Positions 1 to 7,904 of a stretch of DNA of 52,123 nucleotides are shown here, one piece after another. The position numbers were made by a program, and so were the translations under genes. Every line of letters starts with the position of its first letter. The stretch's first letter is position 1. The stretch covers positions 1 through 52,123 of the forward strand of contig CAVEFO010000006.1 of assembly GCA_963615055.1 (NCBI GenBank), given 5' to 3'. This DNA comes from UBA1822 sp963615055. Its GTDB lineage: Bacteria; Bacillota; Negativicutes; Veillonellales; Dialisteraceae. The notes beneath the pieces were generated by a model, which saw only the letters and a list, made by a program, of their open reading frames with translations, searched no databases and was not told where the DNA came from.

Positions 1-71
1 CATTTGAACTATGTTCGTTGCTGACTGTTCAGTTTTCAAAGAACCAAGTGCCGCTTCGTGCGACGTGTGAT
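1..71 (-). other. Probable rRNA operon leader (transcript leaves window to the left)
   Basis: Read on the minus strand, this stretch follows a strong promoter and contains GTTCTTTGAAAACTGAACA (26-44). That resembles the boxA-like segment found in Firmicutes rRNA operon leaders and 16S-23S spacers. No rRNA gene lies in the window; a 16S gene would begin to the left of position 1. The assignment rests on this motif plus the rRNA-type promoter just upstream, and is an inference. Confidence 0.5.
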
Positions 72-100
72 AGTCTATCACATCAAATTTTCTTTGTCAA
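72..100 (-). promoter_or_regulatory. Strong sigma-70-type promoter, rRNA-like
   Basis: Minus-strand -35 TTGACA (95-100) and -10 TAGACT (72-77) with a 17-nt spacer. The DNA just upstream (about 101-127) is rich in A and T runs, like an UP element. It fires away from the symporter gene and is separated from it by a terminator, so it serves a transcript beyond the left edge, probably the rRNA operon. Confidence 0.65.
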
Positions 101-189
101 ATACTTTTTTGAAAATTTTACGAAAAAGTTTCGACGCCGGAACCCGTTTCTTTTCCCGACCAGACGCTTTATTGTAAATAACAAAATAA

Positions 190-229
190 AAGCCCTGCCG
201 CTTCCAAAACGATAGGAAGGGCAGGGCTT
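190..229 (-). terminator. Rho-independent terminator of the first AGCS gene
   Basis: On the minus strand a long stem (190-205 pairing with 215-229, one bulged G) is followed by TTTATTTTG. It lies about 100 nt past the symporter stop codon. A second hairpin (about 234-257, CTATTCCGCC with TTTT loop) lies between the stop codon and this terminator. Confidence 0.85.
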
Positions 230-326
230 GGGACTATTCCGCCTTTTGGCGGAGTAGGGGGAAAACCATTTTCGGACAGACCGAGGTTTCTCCTCTGTTT
301 CTTCTGTTTCTTACAAAATTCCCGGA

Positions 327-1712
327 TTATTTTTCATCCATGGCTTTGACTTCCGGCATGGATCCGAGATCTTCCCCGGTCTTTTTATAGTGCAGGAAGA
401 TTTTGAGCTCGTGCGCCACGACGCCGGAGAGGGCGAGGAGGGCAATCAAGTTCGGGATGGCCATGAGGCCGTTCAGAATATCGGAGAGCGTCCAGATGAC
501 ATCGAGGTTCATGAGGCCGCCGGCAAATGTCATCGCGACGAAGATGATGCGATAGGGCACGATGGCTTTGACGCCGAAGAGATAAACGGCGCAACGTTCA
601 CCGTAGTAGTTCCATCCGAGGATGGTGGTGAAAGCAAAGAGGACGAGACCCGCGGTGAGCATATAGCCACCGAAAGCCGGGTACACAGAGGTGAAAGCCG
701 CATTCGTGAGAGCTGCGCCGTTGAGGCCATTATCCCAGACGCCGGTGACGACGATGGTGAGGCCGGTCAGCGTACAAATGATGATGGTATCAATGAAGGT
801 GCCGGTCATGGAAACGAGACCTTGCTCCGCCGGCCAACGCGTTTTTGCCGCTGCCGCGACAATCGGCGCAGAGCCGAGGCCGGATTCGTTGGAGAAGAGG
901 CCGCGGGCGATACCGCTTTGCATGGCCATCATGACGCTGGCGCCGAGGAAACCGCCGGTCGCCGCCGTCGGGGTGAAAGCGTGCTCCAGAACGAGAGCCA
1001 CCGCCGCGGGAATCTGATCGGCGCAAACGAGAAGGACAGCGCCGGTGCAGAGGAGATAAATCACAGCCATGGCCGGCACGATGGTGCTGGAAGCCGCGGC
1101 AATAGATTGAATCCCACCGAAGATGATCGCGGTGACGAGGACGAAGATGATGCCCGACGTCCAGACCGGATCGATATTGAAGGTGATATTGACAACTTCG
1201 ACGATGGAATTGACCTGGGTGGTATTGCCGATTCCGAAGATGGCGGCGAAGACGCCGAAGGCCGCAAAGAGCGTGCCGAGCCAAGTCCATTTCGCGCCCA
1301 TACCGTTTTTGATGTAGAACATCGGGCCGCCGGCAATATTTCCTTTTTTATCGACTTCACGATACTTGACGGCAAGGCACCCTTCGGCGAATTTCGTGGC
1401 CATTCCGAAGAAGGCCGCCATCCACATCCAGAAAAGAGCACCCGGGCCGCCGGCATGAATCGCGGTCGCGACGCCGACGATGTTCCCCGTGCCGACAGTC
1501 GCCGCCAGTGCCGTACAAAGGGATTTGAAGCTGGAAACGTCCCCGGCATCCTGATTTTTGCCGGTAGAGAAAATCAGCTTGAAGGCCAGCGGCAGTCGAA
1601 TGATCTGCAAAAGGCCCAGGCGCAGCGTGAGGAAAATCCCCGTGCCGACCAGGAGCACCAGAAGCGGTGGCCCCCAGACGATGCTGTCAATCGAATTCAA
1701 TAAGTCTGTCAT
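327..1712 (-). CDS. Sodium:alanine/glycine symporter, AGCS family
   Basis: A 461-residue multi-pass membrane protein of the AGCS (AlsT/DagA) family, which imports alanine or glycine with sodium. Family hallmarks are visible: the N-terminal IVWGPPLLVLLVGTG segment, ATVGTGNIVGVATAI near residue 85 and NESGLGSAPIVAAAA near residue 275. The start at 1712 is chosen over an upstream ATG because AAGGGGGAAAG sits just before it and the protein then aligns with its paralogue at 3691-5034. A glycine riboswitch lies in the leader, so glycine is the likely signal and probably a substrate. The two paralogues are very similar along their full length. Confidence 0.93.
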   Translation of the reverse strand: MTDLLNSIDSIVWGPPLLVLLVGTGIFLTLRLGLLQIIRLPLAFKLIFSTGKNQDAGDVSSFKSLCTALAATVGTGNIVGVATAIHAGGPGALFWMWMAAFFGMATKFAEGCLAVKYREVDKKGNIAGGPMFYIKNGMGAKWTWLGTLFAAFGVFAAIFGIGNTTQVNSIVEVVNITFNIDPVWTSGIIFVLVTAIIFGGIQSIAAASSTIVPAMAVIYLLCTGAVLLVCADQIPAAVALVLEHAFTPTAATGGFLGASVMMAMQSGIARGLFSNESGLGSAPIVAAAAKTRWPAEQGLVSMTGTFIDTIIICTLTGLTIVVTGVWDNGLNGAALTNAAFTSVYPAFGGYMLTAGLVLFAFTTILGWNYYGERCAVYLFGVKAIVPYRIIFVAMTFAGGLMNLDVIWTLSDILNGLMAIPNLIALLALSGVVAHELKIFLHYKKTGEDLGSMPEVKAMDEK

Positions 1713-1754
1713 TTTTCTTTCCCCCTTAATACAGGAATCATCAATCGACAATTC

Positions 1755-1812
1755 CTAAATAAAAAAGCCCCGTAGGGCACTTTGCAGTGCTCCTCCGGAG
1801 CGAAGTGACAAT
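1755..1812 (-). promoter_or_regulatory. Expression platform of the glycine riboswitch (terminator-like hairpins)
   Basis: Between aptamer and gene the minus strand forms alternative hairpins: GCTCC/GGAGC, GCACT/AGTGC, and a final short GCCC/GGGC stem followed by TTTTTTATTTAG. This resembles a transcription-terminating expression platform. Which fold glycine favours cannot be told from the sequence. Confidence 0.6.
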
Positions 1813-1860
1813 AGAGCGAGCCGGGAAATCCGTTTTTCGATTTCCGTTTGGAGAAACATG

Positions 1861-1948
1861 ACTCTGTCCTTTTGCCTGAGAGACCGGGCGAAATACAAAA
1901 TCGCCCTTGCACCTTCGGCACTCGCTTTCGCGAGATTCTCCAGAGGTT
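1861..1948 (-). promoter_or_regulatory. Glycine riboswitch, single aptamer
   Basis: The minus strand carries the conserved glycine-aptamer elements in order: CTCTGGAGA, GTGCCGAAGGTGCAAGG and TCTCAGGCAAAAGGACAGAG. Only one aptamer is present, unlike the tandem pair before the paralogous symporter. Single-aptamer versions usually pair with a short ghost-aptamer helix, which I did not model. The element lies between a strong promoter and the AGCS gene. Confidence 0.9.
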
Positions 1949-1985
1949 TGTGTATCTTTACACGCACTGTGAAATTGATGAGCGA

Positions 1986-2014
1986 ATTGTACCGCCGATT
2001 TTCTCCTGTGTCAA
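1986..2014 (-). promoter_or_regulatory. Promoter of the riboswitch-AGCS transcript
   Basis: Minus-strand -35 TTGACA (2009-2014) and -10 TACAAT (1986-1991) with a 17-nt spacer, about 40 nt upstream of the aptamer. Confidence 0.8.
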
Positions 2015-2572
2015 AATGAAAAAATCGATATTTGCCATAGTTTGAAACTATATAGGCTGCTATATATGAACGCCTCAGGCATAGCAGCCATCTCCCTAGC
2101 ACAGAACAAGCAAGCTTAAGAATCAGTAAAACGCCGGTCCTCTTCAGCCTCGTTTATAAACTATCACCAAAGATAACCCCTACCATCAATTCTCAAGTCT
2201 TTCATTGCGTAGCTGTCTTGCGTCTGCCAACCAAACGAAAACACATCACAAGCGCGGCCTCTCATCTCCACCGGCAGAAAAATTTTATAAGAAGTGCCGC
2301 AAAGCCCGAATGTGCCAAAAGCCATGCCTCTCATCTCGATCCCGCTTTGCCTCTCCCATAAACGCCGCCAAAAGCCCCACACGAAAAATCTCTGCCCCGC
2401 TCCCCATCAACTTGCACGCCCCCGGCTTTGCGGCCATTTCTTTGTCTTGCACAAAAAATCATTCTTTTATGACGAGATGTATGATATAATACAAATAACT
2501 TCTTACCGGCACGCGGAAAGCTTGCTTGCAAGACAGTTTCCGACGGCCGATTTCCTTTGGGAGGTGTCGATC
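2015..2572. other. Intergenic region, no convincing gene
   Basis: Open frames here lack ribosome binding sites and recognisable sequence. An imperfect hairpin around GGCTGCTAT...ATAGCAGCC lies near 2048-2090. On the plus strand an extended -10 element, TGATATAAT (2482-2490), probably drives the exported protein at 2573; its -35 is weak. Confidence 0.5.
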
Positions 2573-3199
2573 ATGAAAAAGAAATGGACAGCCTTACTCT
2601 TGGCGGGTGCACTGGCGCTTTCTGCAGGCGGCGCGGCGAAGGCCGGGTGGCTCGGAAACGTCGTGGATGCGGCCATCTCGTCTGCGACAGCGGGACAAAC
2701 GCAGACGGTGCAAACAGAGCCTTCGACCGAAGCCCCGGCTCCGGCGCCATCCACGGCAGAAACAAATCGCGCGCTGAATCCGTCCGCCGAATGGGTCGAG
2801 GTACATCAGGCCAAGCGCTATACCGTCTACGTCGATCGGACGTCTCTCAAAGCCATCCCGGATCAGTACGACAAGTCCAAGTTCGAAGTGTTCGGCTGTT
2901 TCAAGCGCGTCTACACCGATGCGGGCCGTGCTTGGATCGCCAAACAGGATGACCATCTCGCCAATAAAGATTTAGCCTATTCGATCTATTGGGCCACCTA
3001 CGCGGATAAATATTCTGTCTTCTCGTGGTATAAAACCAGCGAATACGGCCCCTGCCGTTACTATGATTCCCAGAATCGACTCCTGCACGACGAAGGTGTC
3101 TACAAGGAAATCAATGACTCAGCCGGCGCCGGGTCTTACGGTGCGAAGCCGGGCAATAAAAAAATCCGGGATGCCGTTTTCAGCATGGTATCCAAATAA
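2573..3199 (+). CDS. Exported protein of unknown function
   Basis: A 208-residue protein with a clear Sec signal peptide: MKKK, a hydrophobic core of about 15 residues, and a likely cut after AKA near residue 24. The mature part has a low-complexity Thr/Pro/Ala linker (about 45-65), then a folded domain with YTVYVDRTSLK and WIAKQ motifs. Similar small exported domains occur in Negativicutes, but I do not recognise a named family. The start at 2573 is set by GGGAGGTG eight bases upstream and by the signal peptide. It stands alone between the two symporter genes with its own extended -10 promoter and terminator. Confidence 0.8.
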   Translation: MKKKWTALLLAGALALSAGGAAKAGWLGNVVDAAISSATAGQTQTVQTEPSTEAPAPAPSTAETNRALNPSAEWVEVHQAKRYTVYVDRTSLKAIPDQYDKSKFEVFGCFKRVYTDAGRAWIAKQDDHLANKDLAYSIYWATYADKYSVFSWYKTSEYGPCRYYDSQNRLLHDEGVYKEINDSAGAGSYGAKPGNKKIRDAVFSMVSK

Positions 3200-3202
3200 C
3201 CA

Positions 3203-3243
3203 AAAAGAACCTGCGGTGTCCGGCCGCGGGTTCTTTTTTTTGC
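3203..3243 (+). terminator. Rho-independent terminator
   Basis: AAGAACCTGCGG pairs with the CCGCGGGTTCTT arm around a short loop and is followed by a run of T. It ends the transcript of the exported protein. Confidence 0.9.
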
Positions 3244-3298
3244 AAAAGAGAAGATGCCCGAAACTGCGTGCGTTATCCGTATCCGTTTCCCGTCACCC

Positions 3299-3325
3299 GT
3301 TTACCGTTCGTCACATCGCACGAAA
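3299..3325 (+). repeat. Dispersed intergenic repeat, copy A
   Basis: Core GTTTACCGT(T/C)CGTCACAT followed by a CATGAAA-like tail (here CACGAAA). Related copies sit in other intergenic gaps at 5054, 34755 and 36460, and in inverted form near 46478. They are preceded by variable runs of CCGTxxCCGT. Confidence 0.6.
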
Positions 3326-3348
3326 CACAAAGTTTTCACGCCCGCCCC

Positions 3349-3377
3349 TTGCGCTCCCATTCCTTTTGCGCTATAAT
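3349..3377 (+). promoter_or_regulatory. Promoter of the second AGCS transcript
   Basis: -35 TTGCGC (3349-3354), 17-nt spacer, -10 TATAAT (3372-3377), about 40 nt before the tandem glycine riboswitch. Confidence 0.8.
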
Positions 3378-3415
3378 GGCCATATCTTAATTTTATAGCG
3401 GGGTAAAACCCGCGT

Positions 3416-3595
3416 GGATGATGCATCCGGGAGAAGGCCTCGGCCTGCCGAAGGAGTCACACTCTCAGGCGTTTCCTATGAAACGGGTACCGGTTGCGGA
3501 CACAACTCTGGAGAGTCTCATCGCAAGATGGGCGCCGAAGGGGCACGGACGGACCGTCTCAATCTCTCAGGCAAAAGGACAGAGGATTTCAGCGG
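3416..3595 (+). promoter_or_regulatory. Glycine riboswitch, tandem aptamers
   Basis: Two consecutive aptamers. The first has CCGGGAGAAGGC, CTGCCGAAGGAG and ACTCTCAGGCG; the second has ACTCTGGAGAG, GCGCCGAAGGGGCA and CTCTCAGGCAAAAGGACAGAG. The two halves meet near 3508. The arrangement is the classic gcvT-type tandem and controls the downstream symporter. Confidence 0.93.
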
Positions 3596-3620
3596 ATTCT
3601 TTTTGAATGGCGCGAATTTT

Positions 3621-3663
3621 CCGGTCTCCAGAGTACCAGTCTCCAGAGACCGGTATTTTTTTG
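3621..3663 (+). terminator. Riboswitch terminator (expression platform)
   Basis: CCGGTCTC and GAGACCGG form a stem followed by TATTTTTTT, placed between the second aptamer and the ribosome binding site of the symporter. This supports control by premature termination. Confidence 0.85.
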
Positions 3664-3690
3664 CGCCGCAAGGCAGAAAGGATTTAGCAA

Positions 3691-5034
3691 ATGGATTTGG
3701 AATTGCTCAATGCGATTGACAGTTTTATTTGGGGACCGCCGCTTCTGGTACTCCTCGTCGGGACGGGGATTCTCCTCACCGTCCGGCTGAAACTTTTACA
3801 AGTGACGAAGCTCCCGCGCGCCCTTCATCTCATTTTCTCGGCGAAAAATGACGGCCACGGCGATATCAACAGTTTCAAAGCGCTCTGCACGGCGCTCGCC
3901 GCCACCGTCGGCACGGGCAATATCGTCGGCGTCGCCACTGCCGTCGCAGCCGGCGGCCCGGGCGCCATTTTCTGGATGTGGATGGCCGCTTTCTTCGGCA
4001 TGGCGACGAAATACGCCGAAGGACTTTTGGCCGTGAAATACCGCCAAAAGGACGCCAAAGGAAATATTTCCGGCGGCCCGATGTACTACATCAAAAACGG
4101 GATGAGCGAAAAATGGAAACCGCTCGGCACCTTCTTTGCGATTGCCGGCGTCCTCGTCGCCTTCTTCGGCATCGGGACATTTGCGCAGGTCAATTCCATC
4201 GTGGAAATCACGAAAATCACGACGGGACTCGATCCCATTTACACCTCTCTCATTCTGACGGTCTTCGTCGCGGCCGTCACAATCGGCGGGCTGCAATCGA
4301 TTGCGACCGTTTCTTCCAAAATCGTGCCGGGAATGGCCGTCATTTATTTCATCGTCACGGTTCTCATCCTGATTACCTATGCGGACCAAGTACCGGGCGC
4401 CGTCTGCCTTGTCATCGAGACCGCCTTCACGGGAACGGCGGCAACGGGGGGATTCCTCGGCGCGACCGTCATGATGGCGATGCGAAACGGGGTGGCGCGC
4501 GGCGTCTTCTCGAATGAATCCGGCCTCGGCTCGGCTCCGATTGCCGCCGCTGCAGCCAAGACGAAATGGCCGGCCGAGCAAGGCCTCATCTCCATGACAG
4601 GCACCTTCATCGACACGATCATCATCTGCACCCTGACCGGACTCACCCTCGTCGTCACGGGCAAATGGTCGAGCGGCCTCAATGGCGCGGCCTTGACGAA
4701 CGCAGCCTTTACGGATGCCTTCCCCTCTTTCGGCAGCTACCTCCTCATGATTTCCCTCATTCTCTTCGCTTTCACGACGATCCTCGGCTGGAACTATTAC
4801 GGCGAACGCTGCGCGGAATACCTGGGCGGCGTCAAAGTCATCCTGCCGTACCGCATCATCTTCATCTGCCTCGTCGCGGCGGGCGGTTTCCTGAAACTGG
4901 AAGCCATCTGGGTCCTGGCCGACATCGTAAACGCGCTCATGGCCATCCCGAACCTCATCGCCCTCGTCGCCCTCTCCGGCGTCGTCGTCAGCGAGACGAA
5001 ATTGTATATGAAACATTTGGAAGAAGAGAAATAA
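3691..5034 (+). CDS. Sodium:alanine/glycine symporter, AGCS family (paralogue)
   Basis: A 447-residue AGCS permease, full length, closely similar to the product of 327-1712 (same IWGPPLLVLLVGTG start, ATVGTGNIVGVATAV and NESGLGSAPIAAAAA). AAGGAT lies before the ATG. It is expressed behind the tandem glycine riboswitch, so it belongs to glycine or alanine handling. It points to the opposite strand from its paralogue, against the general leftward gene direction of this replichore. Whether the pair moves the same substrate with different affinity is unknown. Confidence 0.93.
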   Translation: MDLELLNAIDSFIWGPPLLVLLVGTGILLTVRLKLLQVTKLPRALHLIFSAKNDGHGDINSFKALCTALAATVGTGNIVGVATAVAAGGPGAIFWMWMAAFFGMATKYAEGLLAVKYRQKDAKGNISGGPMYYIKNGMSEKWKPLGTFFAIAGVLVAFFGIGTFAQVNSIVEITKITTGLDPIYTSLILTVFVAAVTIGGLQSIATVSSKIVPGMAVIYFIVTVLILITYADQVPGAVCLVIETAFTGTAATGGFLGATVMMAMRNGVARGVFSNESGLGSAPIAAAAAKTKWPAEQGLISMTGTFIDTIIICTLTGLTLVVTGKWSSGLNGAALTNAAFTDAFPSFGSYLLMISLILFAFTTILGWNYYGERCAEYLGGVKVILPYRIIFICLVAAGGFLKLEAIWVLADIVNALMAIPNLIALVALSGVVVSETKLYMKHLEEEK

Positions 5035-5053
5035 AACCTGCCGACCGTTTGAC

Positions 5054-5090
5054 GTTTACCGTTTTTCACATTGCATGAAATCCAATGTAC
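5054..5090 (+). repeat. Dispersed intergenic repeat, copy B
   Basis: GTTTACCGTTTTTCACATTG followed by CATGAAATCCAATG. It shares the CATGAAATCCAA tail with the copy at 36460. Confidence 0.6.
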
Positions 5091-5198
5091 TCGCACGGTC
5101 CACAAGGATGCACTCACACGGATAGCACAATGTATGACATAACCAAGCATTACCCCAAAAGCAATAAAAGCACTTGCTCTCGCATCACCATTCTTCCA

Positions 5199-5236
5199 CA
5201 CTCGAAAAGGCGGCCTCACAGCCGCCTTTTCGAGTG
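5199..5236. terminator. Perfect 16-bp inverted repeat, probable terminator
   Basis: 5199-5214 pairs perfectly with 5221-5236 around a 6-nt loop. It contains AAAAGG/CCTTTT but no long U tract after the stem in either direction. It lies between the ends of two converging genes and probably acts as a bidirectional terminator or mRNA end. Confidence 0.6.
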
Positions 5237-5388
5237 CCTTTCCGAGCGCCAAGACCATCAATCCCTTTATCGCCGCCAATTACACCTGCCGCAAAAAGAT
5301 AAAATCTCCCCGACTTGCCCCTCGTCTCTATCATCAACCGGCATTTCACAGCGATTGCCGTTTCCCCATATCCCTAAACCGCCTTGAG

Positions 5389-6504
5389 TCAAAAATCATC
5401 TGAATCCAGTTGTATCCCGAAACGGTCAGCAAGTTGCAATACGTCCTCTTTCAATTTGTATAAATCTATCGGTAAGTTTCTTTGGTAATTAATATGAAAT
5501 TTCAAGAAGTCCATTCCTCTGAATGCCATAAAATCGCCCCAAGCTAATGTCAAAGCGTGTGGGATCTCATCGCCGTAATTTTTGCAAATATACACGAAGT
5601 CATACAAATCCAAAATACCCGGCAAGTCTGTGCAAGCAACCAGCTTCATTGAAGCGATACGGTCTATCTTGTATACGCGAATTCCGTTCAGAAAACAAGT
5701 GTCTCTTTCGGGCACATTTCGTGTCCCTGAACAAATCATTCCGTTCTCCGCTAAGCTATTCATTTCCGATGGGTAGATTCTATCAGGATAACCAAACCCA
5801 TACGGTAACCGATGTTCTTTGCAATATCTCTCCGCATAGGGAAGGACATCTTCCGTGGCAGAATCGAATTCCAAACCAATCGATTCTCGATCCAATCCGT
5901 AACAAAATCGAAGCGCAGAATTTCCTTTCAAAACGAATGCATTACTTTCCCGATTCAACTTGTGCAGAAAATCCAGAAGGATATTTTCAAATTCGGAATA
6001 ATCCGATTTTTTGTTATTCACCGTAACCGCCATTAGTGCCGATCCCTTATTTTTTTGCTCTTGTGATTTTTTCAGCTTCAATTTACAAGAAAGCGCTTTC
6101 AAATGGTGATTCTCCTTATATCGAGCCCACTGCAGCAAATATTCCTTTTCCATGAATGCGTCTATTTCTGCCCAATAAGGCAAGTTTTTCATCTTCAGCA
6201 CTTGCTGAAAAATCTCCTCGTCATATTGGTCATCCCCGATAAAATCGTTTTTCATGCCTTGGGCATCGGCGAATTTCCGTTCGTATAGCAGGTCTAACAA
6301 CGCACGTATGTGATTCGCCACGTAGTACTTTTCGTCATTTCCTGGGACGAGCTTAGGGCCTTCTATTCCGTAATCTCCCCAAAGACTACCCTCGCTTTCT
6401 TTTAAGCTCAGATGATGCCAATCCATACAAGAACGATGCCAATCTCCGAACGTATTTAACGAACAGGGGATATTCAAGGCTTGCATCCCGGTAATGTATT
6501 GCAT
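5389..6504 (-). CDS. AbiEii-like nucleotidyltransferase with an unknown N-terminal domain
   Basis: A 371-residue protein. The C-terminal half (about 175-371) resembles the AbiEii/AbiGii nucleotidyltransferase toxins of type IV systems: FVLKGNSALRF followed by YGLDRESIGLEFDS. The usual D-L-D metal-binding pair reads G-L-E here, so activity is doubtful. The first about 150 residues (MQYITGMQALNIP...) form a separate domain I cannot name; a truncated copy of its start lies at about 7905-7985. AGAGGT precedes the ATG. The small frameshifted gene 37 nt upstream may be its partner. Family assignment is by motif resemblance. Confidence 0.65.
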   Translation of the reverse strand: MQYITGMQALNIPCSLNTFGDWHRSCMDWHHLSLKESEGSLWGDYGIEGPKLVPGNDEKYYVANHIRALLDLLYERKFADAQGMKNDFIGDDQYDEEIFQQVLKMKNLPYWAEIDAFMEKEYLLQWARYKENHHLKALSCKLKLKKSQEQKNKGSALMAVTVNNKKSDYSEFENILLDFLHKLNRESNAFVLKGNSALRFCYGLDRESIGLEFDSATEDVLPYAERYCKEHRLPYGFGYPDRIYPSEMNSLAENGMICSGTRNVPERDTCFLNGIRVYKIDRIASMKLVACTDLPGILDLYDFVYICKNYGDEIPHALTLAWGDFMAFRGMDFLKFHINYQRNLPIDLYKLKEDVLQLADRFGIQLDSDDF

Positions 6505-6541
6505 GATTACCTCTTTATTCAGTAAGCAATGAATTTTGGCT

Positions 6542-6755
6542 TTATAGCACAGTCAAAAGCTCGCCCAGTGACATCGGTATAAGAATTTCTCCTTCCTCTA
6601 TTTCATCCAGATCCACTTCGTCACACGCAACAAAATCATAATTGATACAGAAGAATTTCCCGCCAATTTCTTTTTTGCCACACCGCCACCGGCATAAATT
6701 CTCCAAATTCTTGGATGTCACACGCAACCTCATAAAATAAGGTCTTCACTGTCAT
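6542..6755 (-). pseudogene. Small gene upstream of the AbiEii-like gene, apparently frameshifted
   Basis: Two overlapping frames join into one plausible product of about 70 residues. The first frame (ATG at 6755) gives MTVKTLFYEVACDIQEFGEF then VAVWQK; the second gives EIGGKFFCINYDFVACDEVD and ends LGELLTVL. The switch falls in a run of six A (CAAAAAAG), where dropping one A restores VWQKEIGG. The end alone is open as a 63-residue frame from 6733. This may be a real mutation or a sequencing error. It probably encodes the partner of the downstream nucleotidyltransferase, by position only. No ribosome binding site is clear. Confidence 0.5.
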
Positions 6756-6828
6756 AGCTGATTTGCTTATCCATTTTTCAGTTTCCTTTCTTGACTTCAG
6801 TATATGAGAAAAACAAAGTTTTCACAAT

Positions 6829-7821
6829 TCATATTTTAATATATCGCTGATTGCGGCTGTTCGGTTTGTCCGGGATTGTCATTTGAATGACATTCATATC
6901 CAAAGCCGGGCGCAAATAATTCCTGCGGAATCCTTCTTTTGCTTTGAGTCCCAATTCTGCCATCAATGCATTACTCGTGTAAGGCACGTTGTATTCCATA
7001 ATAGCAAGTAGGTTTTGAACGGCCTCCGGAAGATAACCTGCCCGGTCTGTGACATTCGCGGAAACTTCGCTTAGGATTTGGTCGATCTGCGATAACATAA
7101 ATTCGATAAAAGCCGTTGATTCTCCGGTTTTGTGACAATCTGCAATCGCGATATAGTAGGCATTTTGAAATTTCTCTATTTGGCTTTCGATAGGGATATA
7201 GGCAAATGCCGGTTTCCATTTTGTTAAAATGGCCGTATGCCACAACCTTGCCATTCTACCGTTTCCGTCAGCAAATGGATGAATAAAAACAAATTCATAA
7301 TGAAAAATGCTACTAAGAATTAGTGGATGGATTTCATTCTTATTTCTTTTCATCCATTCAAATAAATTTTCTATTAATGCAGGAACTAAACGAGCCGGAG
7401 GTGCCATAAAAATACATTCGTCACCATGAAAAACGCCTTCTTCACCGGTGCGAAATCGTCCGGACTCGGCGATAAGGTATTTTGTCATAACGCCGTGAAG
7501 TTCTTTTAATTGTCGGACGCTGTAGGGATCGATTTCAAAAAGAAGTTCATACGCAGCATAAGCATTTTTGACTTCTTGAATTTCCTTTCGCTCTCCTAGC
7601 ACGGTTTTTCCGTCAATAATATCCCTAACTTGCCCCAACGATAGAGAATTTGCTTCAATTTTCAATGAAGAATAAACGGACCGGATTTGATTGTTCTTTC
7701 GAAGGTGCGGCTTGCTTTCTAGGCCGCTTATAGCATCAATGTGACCGATTTTTTCAGAAACAGAAGAAACGAGGGATAAAATTCCGTTCGAAATTGTAAA
7801 TGGTGGTTCATATTGACCCAT
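6829..7821 (-). CDS. Fic family protein (AMP-transferase type)
   Basis: A 330-residue Fic-domain protein that would transfer AMP (or another nucleotide group) from a nucleotide to a hydroxyl on a target protein. The catalytic loop HPFADGNGRMAR (about 181-192) is complete. An N-terminal inhibitory-helix motif, SLKIEAN (about 51-57), matches the (S/T)xxxE(G/N) pattern apart from A for G/N, suggesting self-inhibition. The C-terminal 80 residues look like a winged-helix domain, as in many stand-alone Fic proteins. GGAGGAGG precedes the ATG. It has its own promoter and a pair of direct repeats in the leader. Confidence 0.9.
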   Translation of the reverse strand: MGQYEPPFTISNGILSLVSSVSEKIGHIDAISGLESKPHLRKNNQIRSVYSSLKIEANSLSLGQVRDIIDGKTVLGERKEIQEVKNAYAAYELLFEIDPYSVRQLKELHGVMTKYLIAESGRFRTGEEGVFHGDECIFMAPPARLVPALIENLFEWMKRNKNEIHPLILSSIFHYEFVFIHPFADGNGRMARLWHTAILTKWKPAFAYIPIESQIEKFQNAYYIAIADCHKTGESTAFIEFMLSQIDQILSEVSANVTDRAGYLPEAVQNLLAIMEYNVPYTSNALMAELGLKAKEGFRRNYLRPALDMNVIQMTIPDKPNSRNQRYIKI

Positions 7822-7836
7822 AAAACCTCCTCCGTA

Positions 7837-7859
7837 TATCTTGCGTATTATCTTACGTA
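7837..7859 (-). promoter_or_regulatory. Tandem direct repeat in the fic leader, possible operator
   Basis: TACGTAAGATA and TACGCAAGATA are repeated with a 12-nt period just after the fic promoter and before its ribosome binding site. This is the kind of site a repressor, perhaps the Fic protein's own winged helix, could bind. No regulator is identified. Confidence 0.4.
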
Positions 7860-7871
7860 TTTTCTTCCACT

Positions 7872-7899
7872 ATTATATTTGTTTATTCGGAAAAATCAA
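7872..7899 (-). promoter_or_regulatory. Promoter of the fic gene
   Basis: Minus-strand -35 TTGATT (7894-7899), 16-nt spacer, -10 TATAAT (7872-7877). Confidence 0.6.
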
Positions 7900-7904
7900 C
7901 AAAT

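Noticed and set aside
18..215. 65-codon plus-strand frame at the left edge
   Set aside because: It overlaps a strong minus-strand promoter and a terminator and has no credible start region.
390..1703. 437-codon plus-strand open frame
   Set aside because: It is opposite the first AGCS gene; its product is rich in D, E, G and R with no domain, typical of an antisense shadow in GC-rich coding DNA.
1709..2102. Short minus-strand frames over the AGCS leader
   Set aside because: They lie over the glycine riboswitch and its expression platform, which explain the sequence better.
3796..5016. 406-codon minus-strand open frame
   Set aside because: Antisense shadow of the second AGCS gene, with similar low-complexity charged composition and no ribosome binding site.
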